Shown here: positions 44,115-52,595 of the stretch, piece after piece
How positions within the stretch are numbered: the first letter of the stretch is position 1
Layout: each line of letters opens with the position of its first letter
Position numbers and translations under genes: made by a program
The notes under the pieces: model-generated
Told to the model about the DNA's origin: nothing
What the model saw: only the letters and a program-made list of their open reading frames with translations
Database searches by the model: none
From: JAMXLO01 sp963832895
GTDB taxonomy: Bacteria > Pseudomonadota > Alphaproteobacteria > Acetobacterales > Acetobacteraceae
NCBI GenBank assembly: GCA_963832895.1
Contig: CAWHVQ010000015.1
Location: 124,001 to 188,000, forward strand
Reading direction: 5' to 3'
Length of the DNA: 64,000 nucleotides

Positions 44115-44966
44115 ATGATCGAGGGAGCCTCCTGGCGGCGCTGGGTCTTCTTCTATGTCCCGGTGACGGCGTTCGTCGTCGCGCTGTTGTTTCCGTTCTA
44201 TTGGATGGTCATCACCACGCTGCGGCCGGACAGGGAGCTGTACCGACCCTGGAACGCGCCGAACTACGCGCCGTTCTGGACCACGCAGCCGACCCTTGAG
44301 CATATCCACGACCTGCTGACGGAGACGCTGTTCACCACCTGGATGCTGAACACGATGCTGATCTCGCTGGCGGCGACGGCTATTTCGCTGTTCTGCGGGC
44401 TACTGGCCGGCTACGCGCTGTCCCGGCTCAAATTCCCGTTCGCCGGCAGTATCGGCACCGCAATCTTCATCACCTACCTGGTACCGCAGACTCTGCTGTT
44501 CATCCCGCTTTCCGACATCATCCGCAATTTCAGGCTTGGCGATTCGCCTTGGGCCTTGATCCTGACCTACCCGACCTTCTTGATCCCGTTCTGCACCTGG
44601 CTCTTGATGGGCTACTTCAAGTCGATCCCGAAAGAGCTGGAGGAATGCGCCCGCATCGACGGCGCTCCCCGCTGGAAGGCGATGCTCTACATTATATTCC
44701 CGGTGGCGATCCCGGGCATCCTGTCGGCCGGAATATTCGCCTTCACCCTGTCGTGGAACGAGTTCATCTACGCACTGGTGTTCCTGTCCTCGCCCGAACA
44801 GAAAACTGTGCCGGTGGGCGTCACTTCGGAACTGGTGCGCGGCGACGTGTTCTTCTGGGGCGAGCTCATGGCGGGAGCCCTGCTGGGATCGATCCCCGTC
44901 GCCTTCGTCTATTCGTTCTTCGTGGAATACTACGTGTCCGGCATCACTGGATCGGTGAAGGGTTGA
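44115..44966 (+). CDS. Carbohydrate ABC importer permease (MalG/UgpE type)
   Basis: 283 residues with six membrane helices. EAA loop: PKELEECARIDGAPRWKAML. Segments LLFPFYWMVITTLRPDRELY and YLVPQTLLFIPLSDIIRNFR are usual for MalG-type partners. Three bases after the first permease, four before the ATPase, so coupled. Forms the transmembrane pore with the MalF-type partner. Confidence 0.92.
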   Translation: MIEGASWRRWVFFYVPVTAFVVALLFPFYWMVITTLRPDRELYRPWNAPNYAPFWTTQPTLEHIHDLLTETLFTTWMLNTMLISLAATAISLFCGLLAGYALSRLKFPFAGSIGTAIFITYLVPQTLLFIPLSDIIRNFRLGDSPWALILTYPTFLIPFCTWLLMGYFKSIPKELEECARIDGAPRWKAMLYIIFPVAIPGILSAGIFAFTLSWNEFIYALVFLSSPEQKTVPVGVTSELVRGDVFFWGELMAGALLGSIPVAFVYSFFVEYYVSGITGSVKG

Positions 44967-44970
44967 GCAC

Positions 44971-46062
44971 ATGGCCCGTGTAGTGATGCGCAGCTTGAAC
45001 AAGAAATATGACGAGGTTCACGCGGTCATCGACGTGAACCTCGAAATCCACGATCAGGAATTTGTAGTTCTGGTCGGGCCATCAGGCTGCGGCAAGACGA
45101 CGACCCTGCGCATGGTGGCGGGACTCGAAAGCATCACTTCTGGAAACATCTCGATCGACGAGAAGGTCGTCAACGAACTGCCGCCGATGGATCGTGACAT
45201 CGCGATGGTTTTCCAGAATTACGCGCTCTACCCGCATATGAGCGTGCACGACAACATGGCCTTCGGTCTCAAGATGCGGAAGTTCGACAAGCCGGAGATT
45301 GCCAGGCGCGTCCGGGAGGCGGCCGAGATCCTCGGCATTCAGGAATTGCTAAAGCGCAAGCCGCGTCAGCTCTCGGGTGGCCAGCGGCAGCGCGTGGCCT
45401 TGGGCCGGGCGATCGTCCGTCATCCGCAGGTCTTTCTGTTCGACGAACCGCTATCCAATCTCGACGCCAAACTGCGCGTGCAGATGCGCGTCGAACTGAA
45501 GAAGCTGCACGATCGACTCGGAACCACCGCGATCTACGTGACCCATGATCAGGTCGAGGCGATGACCCTCGGCGACCGTGTCGTCGTCATGCGCGACGGC
45601 AGGGTGCAGCAGGTCGGTGACCCGATGGACCTTTACAACAGCCCGGCCAATCGCTTTGTCGCCGGTTTTATCGGCTCCCCCGCGATGAATTTCGCCGGTG
45701 TGCGCATCGCGGCGCAAAATGGCTCGCTCTGGGCGGAAAGCGACGGCATCCGCATCAAGGTTCCCCAGCCGATCGCGCCGCGTCTTGGCACCTATGCCGG
45801 CAAGGAGGTCACGTTCGGGGTTCGCCCGGAGGACATGCATATCGCCCGCGACGGCGATCCACAGGACCTGAGCTTTGATACCGCGGTCGAAGTTGTCGAG
45901 CGGCTCGGCTCGGAGATCCTGCTCGACGTTGCCGTCGGTTCGTCGGCAATGGTTGCTTCAGTCGAACCGACCGCCACCGCAAAGGTGCATGAAAAGCTCC
46001 GTCTGGCAGTCAATCCCGAGCGGCTGCATTTCTTCGACAACGAGACCGAGGCGGCGATCTGA
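44971..46062 (+). CDS. ABC importer ATP-binding protein (UgpC/MalK type)
   Basis: 363 residues. Walker A GPSGCGKTTTLRMVAG, Q-loop MVFQNYALYPHMSV, signature QLSGGQRQRVALGRAIVR, Walker B VFLFDEPLSNLDAKLR, switch His TAIYVTHDQVEAM, and a C-terminal TOBE/OB domain (VTFGVRPEDMHIARD, EVVERLGSEILLDVAVG) as in MalK-like proteins. The OB domain suggests control by a regulator or by the transported sugar state. Third gene of the importer operon. Confidence 0.95.
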   Translation: MARVVMRSLNKKYDEVHAVIDVNLEIHDQEFVVLVGPSGCGKTTTLRMVAGLESITSGNISIDEKVVNELPPMDRDIAMVFQNYALYPHMSVHDNMAFGLKMRKFDKPEIARRVREAAEILGIQELLKRKPRQLSGGQRQRVALGRAIVRHPQVFLFDEPLSNLDAKLRVQMRVELKKLHDRLGTTAIYVTHDQVEAMTLGDRVVVMRDGRVQQVGDPMDLYNSPANRFVAGFIGSPAMNFAGVRIAAQNGSLWAESDGIRIKVPQPIAPRLGTYAGKEVTFGVRPEDMHIARDGDPQDLSFDTAVEVVERLGSEILLDVAVGSSAMVASVEPTATAKVHEKLRLAVNPERLHFFDNETEAAI

Positions 46063-46126
46063 CTGATCGGCCAGCCGAGGCGCCTGAAAATAGCGCTTTG
46101 CAGCGCGAAATAAATGGGAGTGAACG

Positions 46127-47455
46127 ATGGACCGCATCAATCGGCGACGGTTTACCCAATTGTCGGGTGCCGGCGCGCTCGCGGCCGGAACCGGTGGGTT
46201 GGCTGGCATCCTGGCCAGCGCACGGGCGCCCGCTTACGGCCAGACGGCAACGGTTCACTGGCTGCGCTGGGCTGATTTCGTGCCCGCCTCCGACGTGTTG
46301 CTGAAGGGCAAGATCACCGAACAATGCCAGAAGGATCTCGGCATCAAGCTGACCGTCGAGACGATCAACGCCAACGACATCCAGGCGCGCGTCACCGCCG
46401 CGATTCAATCTGGTACCGGTCCCGACATCGTTATGGGGCTGAACAATTGGCCGCAGCTCTATGCCAGGAGTTTTGCCGACGTCAGTGAACTCGCCGAGCA
46501 GCTCGGCAAGGAGGGCGGTGGCTATTACGACATCTGCACCACCGTCGGCACTTACGATAACCACTGGATCGGTGTCCCCTGGTGCACCGGCGGTGGACTG
46601 GTCGCGTATCGCAAGTCGTGGCTGGCGGAAGCTGGCTTCGACAAGTTCCCGACCAACTGGGACGATTTCCGAACTGCCGGCAAAAAGCTGAAGGTGGCGG
46701 GTCATCCATACGGGCAAACCGCCGGACACACATTCGGCGATGCGCCGGGCTGGTGGTATCCGTATCTGTGGTCATGGGGCGGTAAGGAGGTCGAGGCCGA
46801 CGGCAAGACCGTCGTGCTGAACACCAAGGAGACAATCGAGTCGGTCAAATTCGCGGTTCCTCTGTGGAAGGAGACGATGGATGAAGGCGGTCTCGCCTGG
46901 GATGACACCAGCAACAACCGCGCCTTCCTGTCTGGCAGCATCAGCGCCACCAACAATGGCGCCTCGATCTATCTCGAGGCCAAGAAGAAGCCGGACAGTT
47001 ATGTGACCGACAAGGGCACGCCGATGAAGGACGACATCCTTCACGCGGGTATTCCAGGCGGCGCCGGTGGTCAGTTCAATCTGCCCGGCCCGTTCACGGA
47101 TATGCTGATGGGCTATTCGAAGAATCAGGACGCGGCGAAGAAATTCCTGGCGTGGGCACATTCGAAGCCGATCTACGATGAGTGGTTCACCTCGCAGCAG
47201 GGCTACACCTGTGGCGCCACGAAGATCTGGGAGAACCACCCGGTGTGGAATCTCGATCCGGTGATGGCCCCGTTCAAGAATGTCCCTGTCACCGGCCGAC
47301 TGACCGGTTATGCCGGGAAGCCAAGTCAGAGGGCCGCCGAGGTGCAGACCAAGTACATCATCGTCGACATGTACGCGAAGGCGATCCAGGGCATGCCGGC
47401 CGAGGCCTCGGTGAAAGCGGCACATGACGAGCTGGTGAAGATCTACTCGGCGTAA
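46127..47455 (+). CDS. Extracellular solute-binding protein, family 1, Tat-exported (copy A)
   Basis: 442 residues with a Tat signal: twin Arg in MDRINRRRFTQLSGAGALAA and GTGGLAGILASARAPAYGQ. The mature part is a family 1 sugar-binding protein (VHWLRWADFVPASDVLLKGK, VTAAIQSGTGPDIVMGLNN, YGQTAGHTFGDAPGWWYPYL). GGGAG before the ATG. Tat rather than Sec export means folding before export. It is about two-thirds identical by eye to the neighbour at 47612. Ligand unknown; the Trp-rich cleft (WSWGGKEVEADG, APGWWYPYLW) fits a sugar or polyol. Confidence 0.93.
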   Translation: MDRINRRRFTQLSGAGALAAGTGGLAGILASARAPAYGQTATVHWLRWADFVPASDVLLKGKITEQCQKDLGIKLTVETINANDIQARVTAAIQSGTGPDIVMGLNNWPQLYARSFADVSELAEQLGKEGGGYYDICTTVGTYDNHWIGVPWCTGGGLVAYRKSWLAEAGFDKFPTNWDDFRTAGKKLKVAGHPYGQTAGHTFGDAPGWWYPYLWSWGGKEVEADGKTVVLNTKETIESVKFAVPLWKETMDEGGLAWDDTSNNRAFLSGSISATNNGASIYLEAKKKPDSYVTDKGTPMKDDILHAGIPGGAGGQFNLPGPFTDMLMGYSKNQDAAKKFLAWAHSKPIYDEWFTSQQGYTCGATKIWENHPVWNLDPVMAPFKNVPVTGRLTGYAGKPSQRAAEVQTKYIIVDMYAKAIQGMPAEASVKAAHDELVKIYSA

Positions 47456-47611
47456 TACCAGGCTCAATAAGAATGGCCCATGAGTTACATTCGTCCGTCC
47501 ATGACAATCGCACGTGCAGCGAGTCATTCGCATTGAGAGTACAGGTCAACGCGTAAAGGAGCTCGGCGCAGACCAACTCCCCAATCAGAAAATGGCGCAG
47601 GGAGATTGACG

Positions 47612-48943
47612 ATGCGGCAAATCGGTCGACGCAGGTTGCTCAGGGTGTCCGGTGCCGGCGCACTGGCCGCAGGCACCGGCGGCCTCGCAGGCATTCTCGC
47701 CTCCGGGCGAGCACCCGCCTTCGCTCAGGGGACAACCCTGCAGTGGTTGAAATTCGTGGATTTCGTGCCGGTCTCCGATCAGCTTCTCAAAGGCAAGATC
47801 AGGGATGAATGCAAGAAGGCACTCGGCATCGACCTCAGCGTCGAGACAATCAACGGCGACGGCGTCCAGGCACGAATAAGCGCAGCCATCCAATCAAGGG
47901 CCGGCCCCGACATCATGATGGCAGTCAGCAACTGGGCGCAGCTCTACGCCGACAGCCTTGTCGATGTCAGCGACATCGCAGATGAAGTGGGCAAAGCTCA
48001 AGGCGGCTATTTTCAGACCGCGCGCGACATCGACTTTGACGGCAAGCGCTGGATCGCCATGCCGTTCACCATCCTGGGCGTGTTGTTCGCCAACCGCACC
48101 TCGTGGTTCGCCGAGGTTGGCATCAAGCCGGACACGTTTCCGGCCACCTGGGACCAATACCGCGCCATCGGCAAGCTGATGAAACCCAAGAACCATCCCT
48201 ACGGCCAGACTCTCGCCCATGCCTTCGGTGATGGTCCGGCCTTCTGGTATCCGTATTTGTGGTCGTGGGGCGGCAAGGAGGTAGAGGCCGATGGCAAGAC
48301 AGTCGCACTGAACAGCAAGGAAACCGTCGAATCGGTCAAGTTCGCAGTTGCCTTCTGGAAGGAGTCATTCGACGAAGGCGCCATGTCGTGGGACGACGCC
48401 GGCAACAACCGTGCCTTCCTCGCCAACACGATAAGTTCGACCAGCAACGGCGCCTCGATCTATCTGCTGGCCAAGGCCAAGGCAGACACCTACATGACCG
48501 AGACCGACAAACCACTCAAGGACGACATCTTCCACTCACCGCTGCCGAAGGGACCCGCCGGCCAATTCAGCTACCATGTGCCATTCTCCAATCTCGTGCC
48601 GATCTACAGCAAGAACCAGAAGGCGGCGAAGGATTTCCTGCGCTGGTTCCACACCAAGGAGATCTACGGGCAGTGGTTCACGTCACAGCAGGGATTTTCC
48701 ACCGGCACCACGAGGATGTGGGAAGATGATCCGGTATGGAAGGTGGACCCGGTGATGGCGCCGTTCCGCACGGCCGCGGAAAGCGGACATTTCGCCGGCT
48801 ACGCCGGACCCGCAGGGCGCGCCGCAGCGGAGGCCATCAGCAAGTTCATCATCGTCGACATGTATGCAAAAGCGGTCCAGGGAACATCGGCCGAGGACGC
48901 CGTCAAATGGGCCCACGAGGAGATGGTGAAGATCTACGCTTGA
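47612..48943 (+). CDS. Extracellular solute-binding protein, family 1, Tat-exported (copy B)
   Basis: 443 residues from the ATG at 47612 (GGGAGA ahead). Tat signal MRQIGRRRLLRVSGAGALAA, almost the same as copy A. Shared blocks include YGQTLAHAFGDGPAFWYPYL, WSWGGKEVEADGKTVALNSK and NNRAFLANTISSTSNGASIY. Differences lie around the probable cleft (MPFTILGVLFANRTSWFAEV here, VPWCTGGGLVAYRKSWLAEA in copy A), so ligand preference may differ. Serves the same permease pair. A 156-base gap separates the two copies. Confidence 0.92.
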   Translation: MRQIGRRRLLRVSGAGALAAGTGGLAGILASGRAPAFAQGTTLQWLKFVDFVPVSDQLLKGKIRDECKKALGIDLSVETINGDGVQARISAAIQSRAGPDIMMAVSNWAQLYADSLVDVSDIADEVGKAQGGYFQTARDIDFDGKRWIAMPFTILGVLFANRTSWFAEVGIKPDTFPATWDQYRAIGKLMKPKNHPYGQTLAHAFGDGPAFWYPYLWSWGGKEVEADGKTVALNSKETVESVKFAVAFWKESFDEGAMSWDDAGNNRAFLANTISSTSNGASIYLLAKAKADTYMTETDKPLKDDIFHSPLPKGPAGQFSYHVPFSNLVPIYSKNQKAAKDFLRWFHTKEIYGQWFTSQQGFSTGTTRMWEDDPVWKVDPVMAPFRTAAESGHFAGYAGPAGRAAAEAISKFIIVDMYAKAVQGTSAEDAVKWAHEEMVKIYA

Positions 48944-48968
48944 GAAGAATGAACTGAAAGTCCAGGTT

Positions 48969-48984
48969 GCGGCCTTAAGGCCGC
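48969..48984. terminator. Perfect palindrome after the importer operon
   Basis: GCGGCC-TTAA-GGCCGC, 25 bases after the second binding-protein stop. Six-base GC arms with a four-base loop could end transcription, but no T tract follows. Otherwise 48944-49138 shows nothing recognisable. Confidence 0.4.
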
Positions 48985-49138
48985 CATCGGAGAACAGACA
49001 ACGCTACGCATTGCCATGTGTCTCCGGTGGTCTATGAAGATCACACTCTTCATCCGCCGACGTCCTACCTAACCGGCCCCGGCGGCGTTGCCTTTTGGTG
49101 AACCTGCCGGGTGCCCACCGCTCCGTTGCAATATCGAT

Positions 49139-49405
49139 TCACATCCCCAGTGCGCGGCGGTAGACGTCGAGCAGCGTCTCCTGCTCCTCCACATCCGCCG
49201 TCTCTTGCCGACGTACGCGAATGAGCTGGCGCAGCACCTTCACATCGAACCCAGCCGATTTCGCCTCGGCATAGATGTCGCGGATATCGCCGCCGAGAGC
49301 CTTGCGCTCCTCCTCGAGCCGCTCGATGCGGTCGACGATGCTGCGCAGGCGGTCGGCGGCGATCCCGCCCGTCTTGGTGTCAGTCTCCACCGCGTGCAGC
49401 GCCAT
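49139..49405 (-). CDS. gapR: GapR-family (DUF2312/UPF0335) nucleoid protein
   Basis: 88 residues, almost all helical: LRSIVDRIERLEEERKALGG, DIRDIYAEAKSAGFDVKVLR and QLIRVRRQETADVEEQETLL. This matches GapR of Caulobacter, which clamps around overtwisted DNA ahead of replication forks and helps topoisomerases. The family is nearly confined to alphaproteobacteria. It follows the DUF1244 gene on the same strand after a 56-base gap. Confidence 0.93.
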   Translation of the reverse strand: MALHAVETDTKTGGIAADRLRSIVDRIERLEEERKALGGDIRDIYAEAKSAGFDVKVLRQLIRVRRQETADVEEQETLLDVYRRALGM

Positions 49406-49461
49406 CGTTCCCCTCCCCGATTCCGCAAGGCGCGCGGGGATAGCGGTCGGCTACGCCGCGG

Positions 49462-49773
49462 TCAATGATTCGGATTGGCCTTCGCGAAATTGGCCTTCTG
49501 TTCGGCACTCGCCTCCTTCTGATACTTCGTCTGCCACTCCTTGTACGGCATGCCGTAGACGATCTCGCGCGCGTCGGGATCGGCGAGAGCGATTCCCTGC
49601 GTCTCGGCCGCCTCGCGATACCAGCGGCTCAGACAGTTCCGACAGAACCCGGCGAGGTTCATCATGTCGATGTTTTGCACATCGGTCCGCTCGCGCAGAT
49701 GGTCCACCAGGCGGCGGAACGCGGCGGCCTCCAGCTCGGTACGGGTCTTTTCGTCGAATTGCTCTGCGGTCAT
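49462..49773 (-). CDS. DUF1244 domain protein
   Basis: 103 residues with the family sequence: EAAAFRRLVDHLRERTDVQN, MNLAGFCRNCLSRWYREAAE, ADPDAREIVYGMPYKEWQTK. The two Cys of CRNC are typical. DUF1244 is a small helical protein of unknown function found in alpha- and gammaproteobacteria. Possibly co-transcribed with gapR. Confidence 0.9.
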   Translation of the reverse strand: MTAEQFDEKTRTELEAAAFRRLVDHLRERTDVQNIDMMNLAGFCRNCLSRWYREAAETQGIALADPDAREIVYGMPYKEWQTKYQKEASAEQKANFAKANPNH

Positions 49774-49862
49774 GGCTGGCCTCCTCTACCGTTCGGAACA
49801 TGGCGCGTCCGGGCTAGCTTCGCCATACTTACGCCTTGGCGGTCGAAGGGAAATCGAGACCG

Positions 49863-51137
49863 ATGGTCTGGGACGACACGCGCGCCCGAGCCGCACTGCG
49901 GACGCTATTCGATGCCGCCATCGCGGCAGCCGATCCGCGCAAGGTGCTCGCTGCGCACCTGCCGCCGAAGCCCAGAGGGCGCTGCATCGTCGTGGGTTGC
50001 GGCAAGTCGGCGGCCGTGATGGCCGCCGCCGTGGAGGACGCCTGGCCCGACGTTGCGCTCGAAGGCACCGTCGTCACCCCCTACGGCCATCACGTGCCGA
50101 CTCGACGCATCGAGGTGATCGAGGCCTCTCACCCCGTCCCGGATGCCAACAGCGAGCGCGGCGCGCGCCAGTTGCTGGAACGTGTGCGCGAGCTTGGTCC
50201 CGGCGATCTCGTGCTCGCGCTGATCTCGGGCGGCGGATCGGCATTGTGCGCGGCGCCTGCGGCCGGCCTGACGCTTGCCGACAAACAGGCGATCAACCGT
50301 GCCTTGCTGGCGTCAGGCGCGAATATTTCGGAAATGAACTGCGTGCGCAAGCACCTCTCGGCCATCAAGGGGGGCCGGCTCGCTGCCGCAGCACGGCCGG
50401 CACGGGTCGTCACTCTGGCAATCAGCGACGTGCCGGGCGACGATCCAGCGGTGATCGCCTCGGGTCCCACGGTGCCGGATCCGACCACATTCGCCGACGC
50501 ACGCGCGATCATCGCCCGCTACGGCATCAGGCCATCCCCGGCGGTCGCCGCGCGCCTGGGGCAGGCGACGGACGAGACACCGGGCCCCGGTGAGTTGCCG
50601 GGCAGCGAATTCCACCTGATCGCCACGCCGATGATGGCGCTGATGCGCATGACCGAGACCGCACGCACCCTGGAACTCGCGCCGCTGCTGCTGGGTGACG
50701 CACTGCAAGGCGAGTCGCGCGAGATGGGCAACGTCCTGGCAGGCATCGCTCACAGCATCCGCACGCACGGTCAGCCGCTCGCGCCGCCTGCCGTGGTGCT
50801 GTCCGGTGGCGAGACGACCGTCACCTTGGGCGACGGCACGGCCGGTCACGGCGGTCGCAACACCGAATTCCTGCTGGCGCTCGCGGTCGCGCTGGGCGCC
50901 ACCGCGAGCATCTGGGCGATCGCAGGCGACACCGACGGCATCGACGGCATGGACGACATCACCGGCGCCATCATCGCCCCTGATACGCTGGCCCGTGCAC
51001 GTGCCATGGGTCTCGATCCGCGGGCGATGCTTTCCGGCCACGACAGCCATACGCTATTCGACAAGATTGGCGACGCGATCCGCACCGGACCCACGCTGAC
51101 CAACGTCAACGACGTCCGCGCCATCCTGATCGCCTGA
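49863..51137 (+). CDS. Glycerate 2-kinase, MOFRL/DUF4147 type
   Basis: 424 residues from the ATG at 49863 (a TTG at 49836 is less likely). N-terminal DUF4147 domain: RCIVVGCGKSAAVMAAAVED, SHPVPDANSERGARQLLERV, VLALISGGGSALCAAPAAGL, MNCVRKHLSAIKGGRLAAAA. C-terminal MOFRL domain: GGETTVTLGDGTAGHGGRNT. It makes 2-phosphoglycerate from glycerate (glyoxylate/serine and tartrate routes). The next gene is pyruvate kinase, so glycerate could be carried to pyruvate by neighbours plus enolase. Ten bases separate the two genes. Confidence 0.92.
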   Translation: MVWDDTRARAALRTLFDAAIAAADPRKVLAAHLPPKPRGRCIVVGCGKSAAVMAAAVEDAWPDVALEGTVVTPYGHHVPTRRIEVIEASHPVPDANSERGARQLLERVRELGPGDLVLALISGGGSALCAAPAAGLTLADKQAINRALLASGANISEMNCVRKHLSAIKGGRLAAAARPARVVTLAISDVPGDDPAVIASGPTVPDPTTFADARAIIARYGIRPSPAVAARLGQATDETPGPGELPGSEFHLIATPMMALMRMTETARTLELAPLLLGDALQGESREMGNVLAGIAHSIRTHGQPLAPPAVVLSGGETTVTLGDGTAGHGGRNTEFLLALAVALGATASIWAIAGDTDGIDGMDDITGAIIAPDTLARARAMGLDPRAMLSGHDSHTLFDKIGDAIRTGPTLTNVNDVRAILIA

Positions 51138-51147
51138 GGAAAGCAAG

Positions 51148-52581
51148 GTGGCCACGAGACCAAAATTGCGCCGTCGGCGGCGCACCAAGATCATCGCAAC
51201 CCTGGGTCCCGCAAGCTCGTCGCCCGAGGTGCTGACGCGGTTGTTCCAGGCCGGCGCCGATGTGTTCCGGCTCAACTTCAGCCATGGCACGCATGACGAT
51301 CACGCGGCGCGCTTCGCCATGATCCGCCAGCTCGAGACACGCTTCGATCGGCCGATCGGCATCCTCGCCGACGTGCAGGGCCCCAAGCTGCGCGTCGGGA
51401 ATTTCTCCGGCGGACGCGTGTTCCTGCAGACCGGTCAGCGATTCCAGCTCGATCTCAACCCCACGCCAGGCAGTGCTTCGCGGGTCAACCTGCCGCACCC
51501 GGAGATCATCGAGGCGGCCTCGATCGGCTGCTCGCTGCTGCTGGACGACGGCAAGCTCCGCCTGCGTGTCGCGCGCAAGCGCAGCGATGCGTTGGAAACC
51601 GAGGTCGTCGTCGGCGGACCGCTGTCCGACCACAAGGGCGTCAACGTACCCGACATCGTGCTGCCGATCCCGGCGTTGACCGACAAGGATCGCAACGACA
51701 TGGCGTTCGCGCTGGAGCATGGCGCTAACTTCATCGGCCTGTCCTTCGTGCAGCGACCGGAGGACGTGGCGGAGGCAAAGGAGCTGATCCGCGGCCGTGC
51801 CTGGGTGATGGTGAAGCTGGAGAAGCCGCAGGCGCTCGACAACCTCGACGCCATCATGCAGCTCACCGACGCAGTGATGGTGGCCCGCGGCGATCTTGGC
51901 GTGGAACTGCCGCCCGAGGAGGTGCCGCTGGCGCAGAAGCGCATCGTCCGATTGGCGCGTCAATTGGGCAAGCCCGTCGTGGTGGCCACGCAGATGCTGG
52001 AGAGCATGATCAGCGCACCGGCGCCGACTCGCGCAGAGGCATCCGATGTCGCGACGGCCGTGTTCGACGGCGCGGATGCGGTGATGCTGTCGGGGGAAAC
52101 AGCGGCCGGCCAGTACCCCTACGAGGCGGTCAACATGATGGACCGCATCGTCGCCCGCGTGGAGCAGGATCCCGGCTGGCGAGCGATGATCGAGGCGAGC
52201 CGCGCGGAGCCGGAGCATGTCACCGCGGACGCGATTGCCGCGGCGGCACGACAGGTTTGTCACACGATCGGGGCGAAGGCCGTGGTGGCATACACGGCTT
52301 CGGGCTCGACTGCGCTCCGGGTCGCGCGCGAGCGTCCCGAGGCGCCGATCATCGGCCTGACGCCCAATATCGCGACGGCGCGGCGGATGGCCGTCGTCTG
52401 GGGGCTGCATGCGATGGTTGCCGCCGATGCCCATTCGATGACCGAGGCAGTCACCCGCGCGACGCGTGTCGCGCAGACCGAGGGCTTCGCGCAACACGGC
52501 GACGAAATCGTCGTGGCCGCCGGCGTGCCGTTCGGCCATTCCGGCACTACCAATTCGCTGCGCGTGGCAACGATCAGGTAG
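51148..52581 (+). CDS. pyk: Pyruvate kinase
   Basis: 477 residues from a GTG. Blocks: RRTKIIATLGPASSSPEVLT, DVFRLNFSHGTHDDHAARFA, GILADVQGPKLRVGNF, the catalytic Lys in WVMVKLEKPQALDNLDAIM, VMVARGDLGVELPPEEVPLA, KPVVVATQMLESMISAPAPT. It converts PEP and ADP to pyruvate and ATP. The C-terminal domain lacks obvious effector-site loops of the type II enzyme, but this needs alignment. Cotranscribed with glycerate kinase. Confidence 0.96.
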   Translation: MATRPKLRRRRRTKIIATLGPASSSPEVLTRLFQAGADVFRLNFSHGTHDDHAARFAMIRQLETRFDRPIGILADVQGPKLRVGNFSGGRVFLQTGQRFQLDLNPTPGSASRVNLPHPEIIEAASIGCSLLLDDGKLRLRVARKRSDALETEVVVGGPLSDHKGVNVPDIVLPIPALTDKDRNDMAFALEHGANFIGLSFVQRPEDVAEAKELIRGRAWVMVKLEKPQALDNLDAIMQLTDAVMVARGDLGVELPPEEVPLAQKRIVRLARQLGKPVVVATQMLESMISAPAPTRAEASDVATAVFDGADAVMLSGETAAGQYPYEAVNMMDRIVARVEQDPGWRAMIEASRAEPEHVTADAIAAAARQVCHTIGAKAVVAYTASGSTALRVARERPEAPIIGLTPNIATARRMAVVWGLHAMVAADAHSMTEAVTRATRVAQTEGFAQHGDEIVVAAGVPFGHSGTTNSLRVATIR

Positions 52582-52595
52582 CCGAATGGTGACTG

